Assembly (NCBI RefSeq): GCF_035917995.1
Contig: NZ_CP109131.1
Coordinates: 682,001-746,000 of the forward strand
Origin: Streptosporangium sp. NBC_01755
Lineage (GTDB): Bacteria; Actinomycetota; Actinomycetes; Streptosporangiales; Streptosporangiaceae
Direction of reading: 5' to 3'
DNA length: 64,000 nucleotides
Shown here: piece after piece, positions 49,429 through 58,000 of the stretch
Layout: every line of letters begins with the position of its first letter
Position numbering within the stretch: the first letter of the stretch is position 1
Notes under the pieces: model-generated
Seen by the model: the letters and a program-made list of their open reading frames with translations, nothing else
What the model was told of the DNA's origin: nothing
Databases searched by the model: none
Position numbers and translations under genes: made by a program

Positions 49429-50088
49429 GTGACCGAAACGTCTGCCCTCTCCGCTGTTCCCGCCGTCTCCCGGGACGGGGTGCTGCGCTTCTACTTCGGC
49501 CCGATGGACTGCGGCAAGTCCACACTGGCACTGCAGATGAACTACAACCACGGCCGCCAGGGCAGGCGCGGCCTGGTGCTCACCAAACACGACCGCTCGG
49601 GCAGCGCGCAGGTCACCAGCCGGATCGGCCTGGGCAGCGAGGCCGTCGAGGTCGACGACGACCTGGATCTGGTGGCCCTGGTCCGCACGCACCAGCCCAT
49701 CGACTACGTCATCTGCGACGAGGCATGCTTCTACACGGTCGCCCAGATCGAGCAGCTCGCCGACCTCACCGACGACTACGGCGTCGACGTCTACGCCTTC
49801 GGCCTGGCCTCGGACTTCCGTTCGCGGATGTTCCCCGCCGCCCAGCGACTCTTCGAGCTGGCCGACGAGATCAACCGCCTCCAGGTCGAGGTGCTGTGCT
49901 GGTGCGGACGCCCCGGGCGCCTGAACGCCCGGGTGGTCGGCGGCAGGATGACCCGTACCGGCGAGCAGGTGGTCATCGGCGACACCGGCGCCGCTCCGAT
50001 CCGCTACCAGGTCCTGTGCCGCCGCCACCACCGCTCCGGCGAGCTCGGCCTGCCCGGTCTTCCCGGTCTTCCCGGTCTTCCCGGCTGA
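49429..50088 (+). CDS. tdk: Thymidine kinase (type II)
   Basis: 219 residues. FYFGPMDCGKSTLALQ is the P-loop, VLTKHDRSG and DYVICDEACFYTVAQIEQL follow with the catalytic Glu, then VYAFGLASDFRSRMFPAAQRL. CWCGRPGRLNAR and VLCRRHH supply the zinc-site ligands and lasso. It phosphorylates thymidine in salvage. GTG 49429. The C-terminus carries an odd tail of GLPG repeats encoded by 9-base tandem repeats. Confidence 0.94.
   Translation: MTETSALSAVPAVSRDGVLRFYFGPMDCGKSTLALQMNYNHGRQGRRGLVLTKHDRSGSAQVTSRIGLGSEAVEVDDDLDLVALVRTHQPIDYVICDEACFYTVAQIEQLADLTDDYGVDVYAFGLASDFRSRMFPAAQRLFELADEINRLQVEVLCWCGRPGRLNARVVGGRMTRTGEQVVIGDTGAAPIRYQVLCRRHHRSGELGLPGLPGLPGLPG
50053..50084 (+). repeat. 9-bp tandem repeat encoding GLPGLPGLPG
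   Basis: CCCGGTCTT occurs at 50053, 50062 and 50071, then a partial copy, inside the 3' end of tdk. The repeat gives a collagen-like Gly-Leu-Pro tail. Length probably varies between strains by slippage. Confidence 0.8.
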
Positions 50089-50477
50089 CCTTCCCCCGAG
50101 CGGGCCCGGGCCAGTTCCTCGTAGCACCAGGGGCAGACGACGTCTGAGTGGATTTCAACCTTCACCTACCGCTGCAACCGGTGCGGAGGGCCGCTCATTC
50201 CGCGGTGTCGCCCGCGGCCACGCGGCACCTGGTGAGACGGAGCGGTCAGTACGGCAGCCGCCTGCCCGCCGGAGTCCGTAGGTCCAGGGTGAGCCGGGCA
50301 GCGGAGCGCGACCGCCTGCGGATGTGGATCCGACGCATCGTCAGCTGACCTTCTCGGGCTGCCGGTCGCCGGTCGGCTGCCACGCCCCGGGCGCCGGGAC
50401 CGGGACGGAAAAGAGCCGCCGGGGCACCCTCCCCTGGTGAGAGGGCAGGCCGGCGGCCGGATGGGAGGCCGAAGCCC
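50089..50477. other. Spacer between tdk and DUF5999, with terminator
   Basis: No well-supported gene. A minus-strand frame 50246-50338 encodes 30 residues rich in Arg (MRRIHIRRRSRSAARLTLDL..) with a weak AGAAGG upstream; it could be a small basic peptide but evidence is thin. At 50415-50457 GCCGCCGG / CCGGCGGC with an inner CCCTC/GAGGG stem is the likely terminator of the DUF5999 gene. Confidence 0.4.
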
Positions 50478-50690
50478 TCATGCCGCCCCAACACAGTGGC
50501 TGTGCTGGGCGGGAATGCCGCGGTGGGCGGGAATGCTACGTCCGTCGGGCATAAGCTCCCCGGTGTCCTCGAAGACCACCACACCGTTGCAGAGCAGCCC
50601 CCACCCCTGCTCTGGGTAGGAGACCACGAGACGCGCCGCCTCATGATCAAAAGCGTCCGCGGACGGACAGCGGGGTATGTGCTGGCACAC
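50478..50690 (-). CDS. DUF5999 family small protein
   Basis: 70 residues: a GTG-started VCQHIPRCPSADAFDHEAAR, then SYPEQGWGLLCNGVVVFEDTGELMPDGR and a His-rich end. This is the compact DUF5999 family widespread in Streptomyces and relatives, with conserved CQH..CP and WGLLCNGVV. Function unknown; the Cys/His set may bind metal. GTG 50690 is chosen by family similarity. Confidence 0.88.
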   Translation of the reverse strand: MCQHIPRCPSADAFDHEAARLVVSYPEQGWGLLCNGVVVFEDTGELMPDGRSIPAHRGIPAQHSHCVGAA

Positions 50691-51181
50691 GGTCTTGCTC
50701 CGATCTTGATTGACTGTGGGAAGGATTCCATGCTCAGAGGGAGACGGCGCGGACGATCTTCCCGGCCGGCCCCGCACCGGCTTCACGAAATCTTGCCTTC
50801 GCAGCCGTGCCGGCACTTCGTGCGCTCCAGCGCGACCAGGTTCTGGTGGGCGGCCCCGGTGGCGACCGCGGGCTCCTCCGCCGGCGTCACCGCGTCCGTC
50901 TGTCCGATGACCCGAACATGACGCGGGATCTTCTAGCGGCGTTCTCTGAGCAAACAAGTTGTTAATTTGTCGCCTTTTTGGTGCTAATTAACCTTTGTCT
51001 ACACCCGTACATGCCCATCGTCGATAGAGCCAGGGTCTTGTCCTGGTAGAGCATTCTTTGCGATGGGAGGTCTCCCGATACGACGACAGACTTTCCCAGC
51101 CGAGGTGGCATTATCACGAAGTCCTGCGACGAGGAGGCCGTGACCGAGGCGAGGCGTCGTAGTCAGGCCCCACATCGACGG
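50691..51181. other. 490-base spacer, AT-rich centre, no gene
   Basis: No frame with convincing codon bias was found. The part 50930-51010 is unusually AT-rich for this genome and has an inverted repeat GTTAATT (50961) / AATTAAC (50986). A CCAGG/CCTGG stem lies near 51031-51049. It probably contains the DUF5999 promoter and may mark the left side of the low-GC accessory block that follows. Confidence 0.4.
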
Positions 51182-51715
51182 CTACCGGCCGGGCAAGCCG
51201 AGTTCGAACCAGATGACGGTTCCGCTGAGGTCGCGGTGGAAGCCCCAGCGGGTGGCGAGCTCGTTGACGAGCATGAGTCCTCGGCCGCCGGTGGCGTCCA
51301 GGCCGGGTTTCCTCGTACCGGGAATCTCCGAGGCGCCGGGGTCCTGGACGGTGATCAGTACGCCGTGGGGGAGGAAGGCCACCGTGACGACGAACTCTCG
51401 TGGCGGGTCGATCGGTCCCGCGTCGCGCGGTCCGCTGGAGTGCTCGACGGCGTTGGTGGCGAGTTCGCTGGTCAGGAGTACGGCGTCGTCGCGGAGCGGG
51501 TGGTCGTCGCCGAGGACTTCGGTGACGAAGATACGTGCGGGCCTGACCTGGTCGGGGGTGGCCGCGAACCGCTGAGAGAAGACGGGGGTGTGACCCAGGG
51601 GTGCCGACCATCCGGGGATTCGGCCCAGGTGCGGTGACCGCATGGCGCTGTCGGCTGGTGTACGGAAGCGGTCAGCGAGTACGCCGACGAGTGCGGACAA
51701 CAGGCGTGCTGGCAT
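51182..51715 (-). CDS. HATPase-fold ATP-binding protein (second copy type)
   Basis: 177 residues from ATG 51715, eight bases after GGGAGG. HTPVFSQRFAATPDQVRPARIF starts the domain. N box DDAVLLTSELATNAVEHSS, G1 ITVQDPGASEIP and G2 GGRGLMLVNELATRWGF are present. An anti-sigma-like ATP-binding domain with no attached sensor. The start overlaps the end of the upstream small gene by 44 bases. It lies in a module with an XRE regulator, like the pair at 40.5-42.9 kb. Confidence 0.86.
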   Translation of the reverse strand: MPARLLSALVGVLADRFRTPADSAMRSPHLGRIPGWSAPLGHTPVFSQRFAATPDQVRPARIFVTEVLGDDHPLRDDAVLLTSELATNAVEHSSGPRDAGPIDPPREFVVTVAFLPHGVLITVQDPGASEIPGTRKPGLDATGGRGLMLVNELATRWGFHRDLSGTVIWFELGLPGR

Positions 51716-52004
51716 CTCGGTCACCTCCCGTGCTCTCGGTCGTGTCGCTCTCGTCGCTCGGGACTGGGTCGTCTGTGCTGGGGCGGTAGTTCTCGATGTT
51801 CTGTATCTGTGCGGCGAGTTCGGCGGGGGTGTCGGCCTCGATCAGGCCGATGTGCTCTCGGCACCAGGTGGGGGAGAGTGCCCAGTAGCGGCTGGTGGCC
51901 TTGCCGTACCAGAGGTGCCAGCCGGTGAACCGCAGCGCCGGCGGATGCAGCGCTCCGGCCTCCTCAATGGGCTCGTGCCGGGAGGTGGTGTCGACGGGGG
52001 TCAT
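51672..52004 (-). CDS. Small conserved protein of the XRE/HATPase module
   Basis: 110 residues. A central part LRFTGWHLWYGKATSRYWAL.. and LIEADTPAELAAQIQNIE are like small proteins often coded beside HATPase and XRE genes in actinomycetes; the ends are Pro/Ser/Asp-rich. No known enzyme motif. ATG 52004. It overlaps the HATPase gene and is divergent from the XRE gene at 52266. Confidence 0.7.
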   Translation of the reverse strand: MTPVDTTSRHEPIEEAGALHPPALRFTGWHLWYGKATSRYWALSPTWCREHIGLIEADTPAELAAQIQNIENYRPSTDDPVPSDESDTTESTGGDRDASTPVVRTRRRTR

Positions 52005-52265
52005 GCCTCACCGCCTTGCGGCGTGGTTCGCGCCTGCCCAGTCCGGGCCGTACACCCGGCGGCGATTCTCGTTCATACGGCGGGGTGGCCGTCGTCGTGG
52101 CCGGTTGCGAGCCGGTCACGGTCAGAGTGCTCAGAGGGCAGAGGCGTCTCCTGTCATCACTCACAAAAGGTGACGCTATGAATGCGGAGAGACACTGACA
52201 TCAGTGCCGCTGATACTTTGGCGCAGGGGGAGGTCAAGCCGGTCGCACCGGGTTACCTTGAGGCC

Positions 52266-53488
52266 ATGGCCTACTTGGACCCGGCGGCGGAGAGTGTGGG
52301 AACCCGTGTGCGGCGCGCTCGTAAGCGCGTGGGCATCACGCAGAACGAACTGGCCCGGCGCGTCGGTCGCGCCCAGTCCTGGGTGTCGGCGATCGAGAAC
52401 GACAGCCTTCCCCTGGACTCCATCGCGCTGGTCAACACCCTCGCCCAGGCCCTGCGCACGCACCCCAACGAGCTCACCGCGCGCCCCTATCGGGGTGACA
52501 ACCCGGCGGAGGATCGGGGGCACGCGGCGATCCCCGAGATCCGCCGCCAACTGGAGCGCTACGACCTCGACCCCGAATGGGCCGGCGAGGTGCGATCGCT
52601 GCCCGAGCTGCGCGCCGCGATCGAGCACGCCTGCCGGCTGCGGATAGAGACCCGCTACACGGAACTGGCCGATCAGCTCCCGGCGCTGCTCTCCGAACTC
52701 CAGGCGGCGACCCACCTGTACGCCGAGCCTGACCGGAGCGCCGCCTTCGGACTGCTCTGGTCCGCTTACCGGGCAGCGGACTCGGTCGCCTACGACCTGG
52801 GGTACGCCGACCTTTCCCTGATCGCGACCAGCCGGACCCACTGGGCCGCCGAACGTTCGGGGGATCCCTACCACCTGCCGGTGGCCACGTGGCGGCGCGC
52901 GCGGAACCTGTGGGCCAGCACCTCGTGGAACGACGCGCTCACCGTGCTCGACTCGGCCTGCGCGAGCATCGAGGACGAGTACAGCGCGGGTCAGCCGGAG
53001 GCGCTGGCCGTCTGGGGCGGGCTGCAGCTGTGCGCCGCGATCACCGCGGCCCGCAAGAACGACGCCGCCGAGGCGTGGTCGCGACACCGGCTCGCGGGTG
53101 AGGCGGTCACCCGGCTCGGACCTCGCCAGCGCACCAACTACTACGAGATGTGCACCAGTCAGACCAACGTCGACATCCACGGGGTCGCCGTCGCGGTCGA
53201 ACTCGGTGACGGCCCCCAGGCTGTGAGCCGGGGAAAGACGGTCCGGCTCCCGAAGGGCCTTCAGGCCAACCGCGTCGGATACCACCATCTCGACTACGCC
53301 CGAGGCCTGCTCTGGTGCGGCCAACGCGAGGCCGCCACAGCCGAACTGGAACACGCCGAGAAGGCGGCCCCCTCCTCATCCGCAACCACCCCATGGCCCG
53401 GCAGGCCGTACGAACCCTGCTGGACCTGGAGCGCTACAACTACCGCGAACGCATCCGCCGCCTCGGCGTCCGCATGCACATTCTTTAA
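52266..53488 (+). pseudogene. XRE-family regulator with C-terminal frameshift
   Basis: From ATG 52266: MAYLDPAAESVGTRVRRARK, then VGITQNELARRVGRAQSWVSAIEND, a clear XRE helix-turn-helix, followed by a long TPR-like helical domain. At a C5 run near 53365 (KAAP) the frame is lost. One frame over, the natural end LLIRNHPMARQAVRTLLDLE.., RIRRLGVRMHIL reads to TAA at 53486-53488. In the given frame a foreign tail runs on to 53618. One extra C restores it. Only the last ~38 residues are affected, so the protein may still bind DNA. Confidence 0.8.
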
Positions 53489-53523
53489 GAAGTCCGGCCT
53501 CCGGCGAGCCGAGCCTTATGGGT

Positions 53524-53955
53524 TCAATCTCCGGCTAACACTTCAACCTCCTTTTCTCCTCCGCCAGGAGAATCTCTTATTGCGGCAACCAATACTTGAT
53601 CCTCGAAATCCTTTTTGAGAACAAAATCAGCATCATAGGGTACTGCATCCTTTTGGGATACGGACTCCCAGCGGTCCATCTTCATTCGCTCGGCCACCTC
53701 GACCGACGATCGAATATTGTCGGCAAACCATATGGTAACCGAAGGGCTATCCCAGGAATCGCACCCGGATAATTCACTGTAAGAGGCGCCCCACTCTTCG
53801 CGGAACGAGTTTTCAGTAGCTTTCATTACCGTGACGGAATATTTTTCCGCTCTGGTCTCACATGCGGCTGAACAGCCCCCGGAGGCAAGCATTACCGAAA
53901 CGGCAGCCAGTAGAGCTCCGGTAAAGGAAGGCAGTTTTCTAACCACGCCAAACAA
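53524..53955 (-). CDS. Predicted lipoprotein in low-GC DNA
   Basis: 143 residues: hydrophobic leader with lipobox LASGGC (lipid Cys about residue 28), then SAACETRAEKYSVTVMK and an acidic C-terminus. TTG 53955 follows GGAGG; GTG 53946 is an alternative. Codon use is clearly less GC-rich than core genes, a sign of transfer. It follows the truncated gene 53939-54220 with a 17-base overlap. Function unknown. Confidence 0.65.
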   Translation of the reverse strand: MFGVVRKLPSFTGALLAAVSVMLASGGCSAACETRAEKYSVTVMKATENSFREEWGASYSELSGCDSWDSPSVTIWFADNIRSSVEVAERMKMDRWESVSQKDAVPYDADFVLKKDFEDQVLVAAIRDSPGGGEKEVEVLAGD

Positions 53956-54220
53956 CTCTTCCTCCGTACCGGACCTCTTTCTTTTTACTATTTAAAGTTG
54001 CCATGCGTCCCACCTCGTACTCCCGCGCAGCTATCGCCCCTAGATGTCTCACCAGGGTCTCAAACCCCTTGCCTGGCGGCGCCAGCCAGTAAGTCTTTTT
54101 CAATTCGCCACTGTGGTCATTTGCATAATTCAAGGCGATGCCATTATTCCAGCGGTCTCGTACACTATCGGGGTAGTTTTCCTTCCCTGTCCCGGCCTCG
54201 TGGGCCTCGGCGACGTCCAC
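53939..54220 (-). CDS. Unknown low-GC gene, probably 5'-truncated
   Basis: 93 residues; the convincing part runs from about SVRDRWNNGIALNYANDHSG to EVRYGGRVVWRG. The only start is a GTG at 54220 that lies within the antisense of an integrase 3' end, so the natural N-terminus seems replaced by foreign sequence. Low-GC codon use like its neighbours. No family recognised. It is coupled to the lipoprotein gene. Confidence 0.45.
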   Translation of the reverse strand: MDVAEAHEAGTGKENYPDSVRDRWNNGIALNYANDHSGELKKTYWLAPPGKGFETLVRHLGAIAAREYEVGRMATLNSKKKEVRYGGRVVWRG

Positions 54221-54322
54221 ATCTCCATCACCGCCGACACCTACGCTTACGTCCGGCTCCGCCTACAACGCGACGCCATCGAACGCATGGCGGGCGCTCT
54301 CGACGACCACCCCGAAACGTAG
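54194..54322 (+). pseudogene. C-terminal remnant of an AICE/phage-type tyrosine integrase
   Basis: In frame to TAG at 54320-54322: GLGDVHISITADTYAYVRLR, then LQRDAIERMAGALDDHPE. This is the last ~40 residues of pSAM2-like integrases: the segment with the catalytic Tyr (ADTYAYV) and the following basic helix. Everything upstream is missing and replaced by low-GC DNA. It marks the end of a former integrative element. GC content of the remnant itself is high, unlike the DNA to its left. Confidence 0.75.
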
Positions 54323-54376
54323 CCGTCAGAAAACGATCACAGCCGCTGTAGCCGTCAACGTAGCCGTCAAACCAGG

Positions 54377-54415
54377 TTCGGCACCCCAAGTGAGACCGTC
54401 ACAAGGGGTGCCGAA
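54377..54415 (+). terminator. Terminator after the integrase remnant
   Basis: Perfect 11-bp stem TTCGGCACCCC / GGGGTGCCGAA with a 17-base loop followed by TTTCT. Before it GTAGCCGTCA is repeated three times (54321, 54349, 54360), a pattern sometimes seen next to integrase genes and att sites. Confidence 0.7.
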
Positions 54416-54505
54416 TTTCTATTTACAGGCCGACAAGAGACTAAGCAAGATTGAACCGTAGAACAATCCAGTCCGCTAGGATGCCGCCCTCATCGGCAAC
54501 CGCCA

Positions 54506-54997
54506 TCAAATAGATTCCGCCAAGACAGCCCTCCGGAATCCCTTCAAAGCAGGTTCAACTTTGAAGCGATCAAACCCGAGCCCTACGAGATGAAGGAGAA
54601 TGCATCGGATTGGCTCCATAGAGCCTTCACGGTTTAACCGTTCAGCCTCTTCGGTGCAGAGTCTTATAGTGCGAAATACGTGTTCCTCTATTGCCTTATC
54701 GTTAAGCTTGGCAGCATTCTCGTCAGGTCGGAGATCCTTCAAAGGGAGCGGCGGGGTCGCCAAGATAGTTCTTGGGGATCCGTCCTGCAAGTGGTTGACG
54801 AGTGCCTGGGCCTTTCCGATCTGAGGGGATCCTCCGTACCGGTCATGCGCGAACGTGAAGGAAACGATCTCTGCGTCGCAGCCTTCTCCAGCTGGGGGAA
54901 CGCGGCCCACACGGAACTCCAGATTGGGGAGATCTTGCAGGCCCTGCATCCATGGATTTAGTGTTCGCTCAGCCGATGAGGCGATCACGTATTTCAT
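54506..54997 (-). CDS. Candidate immunity protein for the RHS toxin (macrodomain-like?)
   Basis: 163 residues in low-GC codons, starting 12 bases after the RHS toxin stop on the same strand, the classic immunity position. Sequence marks: MKYVIASSAERTLNPWMQGL, GCDAEIVSFTFAHDRYGGSP, RCILLHLVGLGFDRFKVEPAL. The order of a D/A-rich strand, a GG-containing loop and a C-terminal VGLGFDRF element reminds me of macrodomains, which would suit protection from an ADP-ribosylating toxin. This is a suggestion; the fold is not proven. Confidence 0.6.
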   Translation of the reverse strand: MKYVIASSAERTLNPWMQGLQDLPNLEFRVGRVPPAGEGCDAEIVSFTFAHDRYGGSPQIGKAQALVNHLQDGSPRTILATPPLPLKDLRPDENAAKLNDKAIEEHVFRTIRLCTEEAERLNREGSMEPIRCILLHLVGLGFDRFKVEPALKGFRRAVLAESI

Positions 54998-55009
54998 TCG
55001 TCTCGCTTA

Positions 55010-58000
55010 TCAACAACTCGATTGCGGCATAATACGGGGCCTTCCCAACTCGTCGAGCAGGTCAGTCGGAAGGGCGACCCCACCACCAGGAACATCAGCC
55101 GTGGGCGGCATAATGCTGCTCGGCGGAATCTTTCCCTTTTGAATGGTGGTTCGAGTCACTGTGTACGGCCCTTCCTGTGGACGTACGCCATAAGCTCTAC
55201 GCCCGTACTCTCTGGCACCTTCTTCAGTAAAAGCGAAGTACTTCGTCTCGTAACCCAGCGGGTTATGATATGAGCGATTTCCGTGAATACCTGCAAGCTC
55301 AGAATCTTGCACAGCGCGCCAGAGATAAATCTCGTCATCGCCGAGTCCACGTCCAGGACCAGCATTATGGACCAGGATAGCTTGGTCGCCTGCGAGGACA
55401 TGGTAGGTGTGTAGGCCCTCGACTGTCAGGTTGTGGACGCGTTGGGGGGTGGTCCACTTCTTGATGGCGGTGAGTTGGACGTAGGTGCCGGCGCTGGTTC
55501 GTAGGAGCATGCCGGGCTGGAGTTCGCCGGCCTTGACCCACTTGCGGAGGTCGGGGACCCAGAACGGGTGGCCATCCGTGGCGACCAGTGTTCCGGATTT
55601 GCCGGTCGTTCCGTCCGGAGTGACGGTGATGCGGACGAGGTGTTTTTCACCGTCGCCGGTGATCAGGTGGCTGACACGCCTGGCGGCGGTCAGTCCTGTT
55701 GCCGCGTCGGCGGCTACCACCCAGTCGCCTACCTCGACGTCTTCGATCGGCTTGGTGGTGCCGTCGGCCATCAGGACCTTGGTGCCCGGGACGAAGCTGT
55801 TGAAGCCGGAGGGTGAGCAGGACACCGGCGGGGGTGGTGGGGCGTCGGGGTACCAGTCGGGATCGACGCCGGTATCGGGGACGGGGAAGTTACGCGAGCG
55901 AGCCGTGCCGTTACCTAAATCGTTGCCGGAACTGGGCACACATCCGGACACCGAAGTGGAGGACAAAAAGCCGATGGATTCGCTGCAAGCGTCTCTTCCG
56001 CAGTTTCCTGGATTCCAGTCCTCGCATGAAATTCCCCCGCCGCCACCGCCACCGGTAGCACCATTGATTTCAATGCCGACATGGCCGCCATAACTTCTGC
56101 AAGGTCCCAGAGTACATAGGTATTGTTCCCACTCGCGCGGAGTTCGGCCTGATCCCGGACCGCGATCTTCTGTTCCATTGTTCGGGTCGTTTTTGAATTC
56201 TTTACTGTTCGGATCAAAGTCGGGTTTGTACGGCTCGGACTTCTTGATCTCCGGAGGCTTTGGAGGCCTTGGAGTAGAGCTGGTAGTGTTGCAAGTCGTG
56301 CATGGTCCGGAACTGCCACTGGTTTTGCTGGTTTGCTTAACTCGCGCAAGAGGAGCCCTGGTCGACCTTGGGGGATTCCAGGGCCTGGTGTTGGGCTGGA
56401 GCTTTGTATTTGAATTGTTGAGCGTGAGCGGCTTTCCGTGTATCGAATAGTAAACTATGCCGCCGATAAACATATACTGTCCGACTCTTTTGGCAAGCCC
56501 TCGGCCTACTGCCCCAATAACTTTAGAGGCGAAGGAAGGTTTGGGAGGTGACTTAGTGGCAGGCTTGGGAGGTGAGTAAGTTCCTCTCCCTCCGCTAGTA
56601 TCCATAGCGTTCCAATGGCCCGAAGGGTCGCTATTAACCATCGGATTACCGTTGCCATAGGTGTAACGATTGGCCTGAATTGACGGTTGAGGGTTAAGTG
56701 TCCAGTCGTCGCGGGAGGTGAAGGCGCCGGTGCCGGGCTGGTACCAGCGGGCGTGCATATTCACCTTGCCGGTATCCGGGTCGGTGTACTCGCCCTGGTA
56801 GCCGAGGCTGCGCTGGGTGCCGGCGCGGTGGGTGACCTCGCCGAAGGGGTCATAGGCGGTCGAGTCAACCAGGGCGGTGCCGGAGAAGGTGGCGACCAGG
56901 TCGTCGTGCAGGTCGGTCATGGACCCGAGAGCGGCTGTGCCCCCTTCCTGGAGGCTGAGCAGGCCGCCGAAGGGGTCGCGACCGTACTTGGCCAAGGTGG
57001 TGTTGGCGCCGTCGGCGACGGTGGTGATGTCGTTTTCCAGGCCGGAATAGACGAAGCGTCGCTGATCGGCACCCTTGGTACGCGAGGTCATCCGCCCCAG
57101 GGCGTCGTAGCCGTAGGTGGCGTCGCCGTCGGAGATGAGGCGGTCGAAGGCGTCGAAGGTGAGGTTGCGGGTGACGCCGGCCTTGGTCTCGGTGGCGGTG
57201 GTGCCGCGCGGGGTGTAGGTGTAGTCGGTACTGCCGCCGGAGATGAGCCGGTTGCGCTCGTCATAGGTGAAGGTCTTGGCGTCGGCTGTGGTGCGGTTGC
57301 CCGAGTCGTCCCACGTGTAGGCGGTGACGGCGCCGCCGGGGGCGGTCCAGGAGGTGAGACGTCCGGCATGGTCGTAGCCGTAGGTGTTGGTGCCCGCTCC
57401 CGCGGTGCCGGTGGTGGTCTTGGTGGTGAGGTTGTCGTCCTTGTCCCACCCATAGACGATCTTCGACAGCTCGGTGCCGGAGCTGTTCTTCAGGCTGTGG
57501 GAGGTAAGGCGGTCGACGGTGTCGTAGACGTAGCTCTGTGTGTTGACCGGGCTCGCTGAGGTCTTGCTGGTGAGCCGGTCGGCGTTGTCGTAGCCGTAGG
57601 TCCAGGTGCGGCCCGTCACCGGGTCGCTCGCGGTCTTGAGTCGGTCGGCGTTGTCCCAGGTGTAGTTTGTCGTCCCCGCCGGGTCGACGCGCTGGGTGGG
57701 GTTGCCCACGGCGTCGTAGGTGTAGGTGGCGACCTGGTTGGTGGCCTTGGAGACCTTGGTCAGCAGGCTGCGGTCGTTGTATTCGAGGGTGTAGTCGCCG
57801 ATCGCGGTGAGGCGGCCCGCTGCGTCGTAGGTGAAGTTCCGCGTCGGGGTGGTTACCGAGGCGCCGCTGCCGCTCTCCTCGACCACCTGGCCCAGGGGGT
57901 CGAAGGTGCGGTCGATGCGTACCCCACCCGGCTGCAGAATGGAGACGGCGTTGCCTGCGGCGTCGTAGACGCTGGTCCAGGTCCGGTCAGCGGCGCCTGG

